From NCBI GenBank assembly GCA_964489835.1, contig CAZBBC010000013.1:4886-68885 (forward strand): 64,000 nt of DNA. Reading direction: 5' to 3'. The DNA comes from CAZBBC01 sp964489835 (GTDB lineage: Bacteria; Calditrichota; Calditrichia; JAJRVZ01). How positions within the stretch are numbered: position 1 is the stretch's first letter; each line of letters starts with the position of its first letter. The notes under the pieces are model-generated. The model worked only from the letters and a program-made list of their open reading frames with translations, had not been told where the DNA came from and ran no database searches. Both the position numbers and the translations under genes were made by a program. Below are positions 63,917-64,000 of this stretch, one piece after another.

Positions 63917-64000
63917 TTATTTTATATAGGCCACTTTGGTGATAAAGGTCTTCCCCTCCGCTTTAAGCACGCAGAGATAGACACCATTTAATACGCGGTT
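63917..64000 (-). CDS. C-terminal end of a secreted protein (T9SS/FlgD-like tail), partial
   Basis: Only 27 codons are inside the window. They read ...RVLNGVYLCVLKAEGKTF, then a short strand ending VAYIK and a stop. This matches the C-terminal type A sorting domain of T9SS cargo or the related FlgD-like Ig fold (GVYxxxLxxxGKxxxxKVxxxK). The rest of the gene lies beyond the window. It is immediately upstream of the PorV-TPR gene on the same strand. Confidence 0.7.
   Translation of the reverse strand, partial: NRVLNGVYLCVLKAEGKTFITKVAYIK

Noticed and set aside
1..64000. tRNA or rRNA genes and CRISPR arrays
   Set aside because: No tRNA-like GGTTCGA-type arms, rRNA segments or regularly spaced direct repeats were seen in any gap.

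Overview
The window is an AT-rich bacterial chromosome segment with dense, mostly co-oriented operons. The following point to a diderm (Gram-negative) of the FCB superphylum, probably Calditrichota or a neighbour (KSB1, Marinimicrobia, Ignavibacteria): meso-DAP-type peptidoglycan synthesis (MurE with a DNPR motif), a PorV-like outer-membrane protein beside a C-terminal tail of type IX sorting type, a BamA-type barrel fused to a patatin, DUF4159/DUF4175 genes, and FtsI with PASTA domains. This placement is inferred from gene content; no rRNA or tRNA gene is visible.

Layout. (1) 182-6410: a redox operon with a Tat-exported DUF362 protein, a membrane polyferredoxin that fuses NapH-like and NapG-like halves, and both subunits of a molybdenum hydroxylase of the xanthine dehydrogenase family. 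(2) 6401-13725: a TetR regulator whose promoter lies between two near-perfect palindromes, then a TolC / HlyD / ABC-ATPase / ABC-ATPase / permease / permease efflux operon laid out like the CecR-YbhGFSR system, ending with a 58-residue small protein. A 164-bp MITE-like element sits between regulator and pump genes. (3) 14140-16748: a tryptophanase-type beta-eliminating lyase coupled to a GAF-HD-GYP protein. (4) 16882-33335: a long dcw cluster, mraZ-rsmH-ftsL-ftsI-murE-murF-mraY-murD-ftsW-murG-murC-ftsQ-ftsA-ftsZ, ending in a bidirectional terminator. FtsZ carries two copies of its C-terminal partner-binding peptide. (5) 33418-47311, minus strand: recJ, a UvrD helicase with an embedded DnaQ-type exonuclease, a HolC-like protein, a small outer-membrane barrel, lon, a soluble hybrid PAS histidine kinase and a U32 peptidase, with repeat-rich gaps. 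(6) 47562-50076, plus strand: PIN-PhoH and mutY. (7) 50056-56805, minus strand: DUF4159, DUF4175 and a type Vd patatin autotransporter. (8) 57033-64000, minus strand: the tail of a secreted protein, a PorV-TPR fusion, a giant signalling protein (HATPase + sensor + SpoIIE phosphatase + HTH + charged tail), a STAS protein with the same HTH module, and a DUF456 protein, closed by a terminator.

The most unusual system is region 8. A partner-switching pathway has its kinase-like and phosphatase domains in one membrane protein. The next gene encodes the STAS antagonist. Both proteins end in or contain a homologous helix-turn-helix module that resembles the DNA-binding part of IS481/IS3-type transposases. 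The pair may form a self-contained output circuit linked to an outer-membrane/secretion gene.
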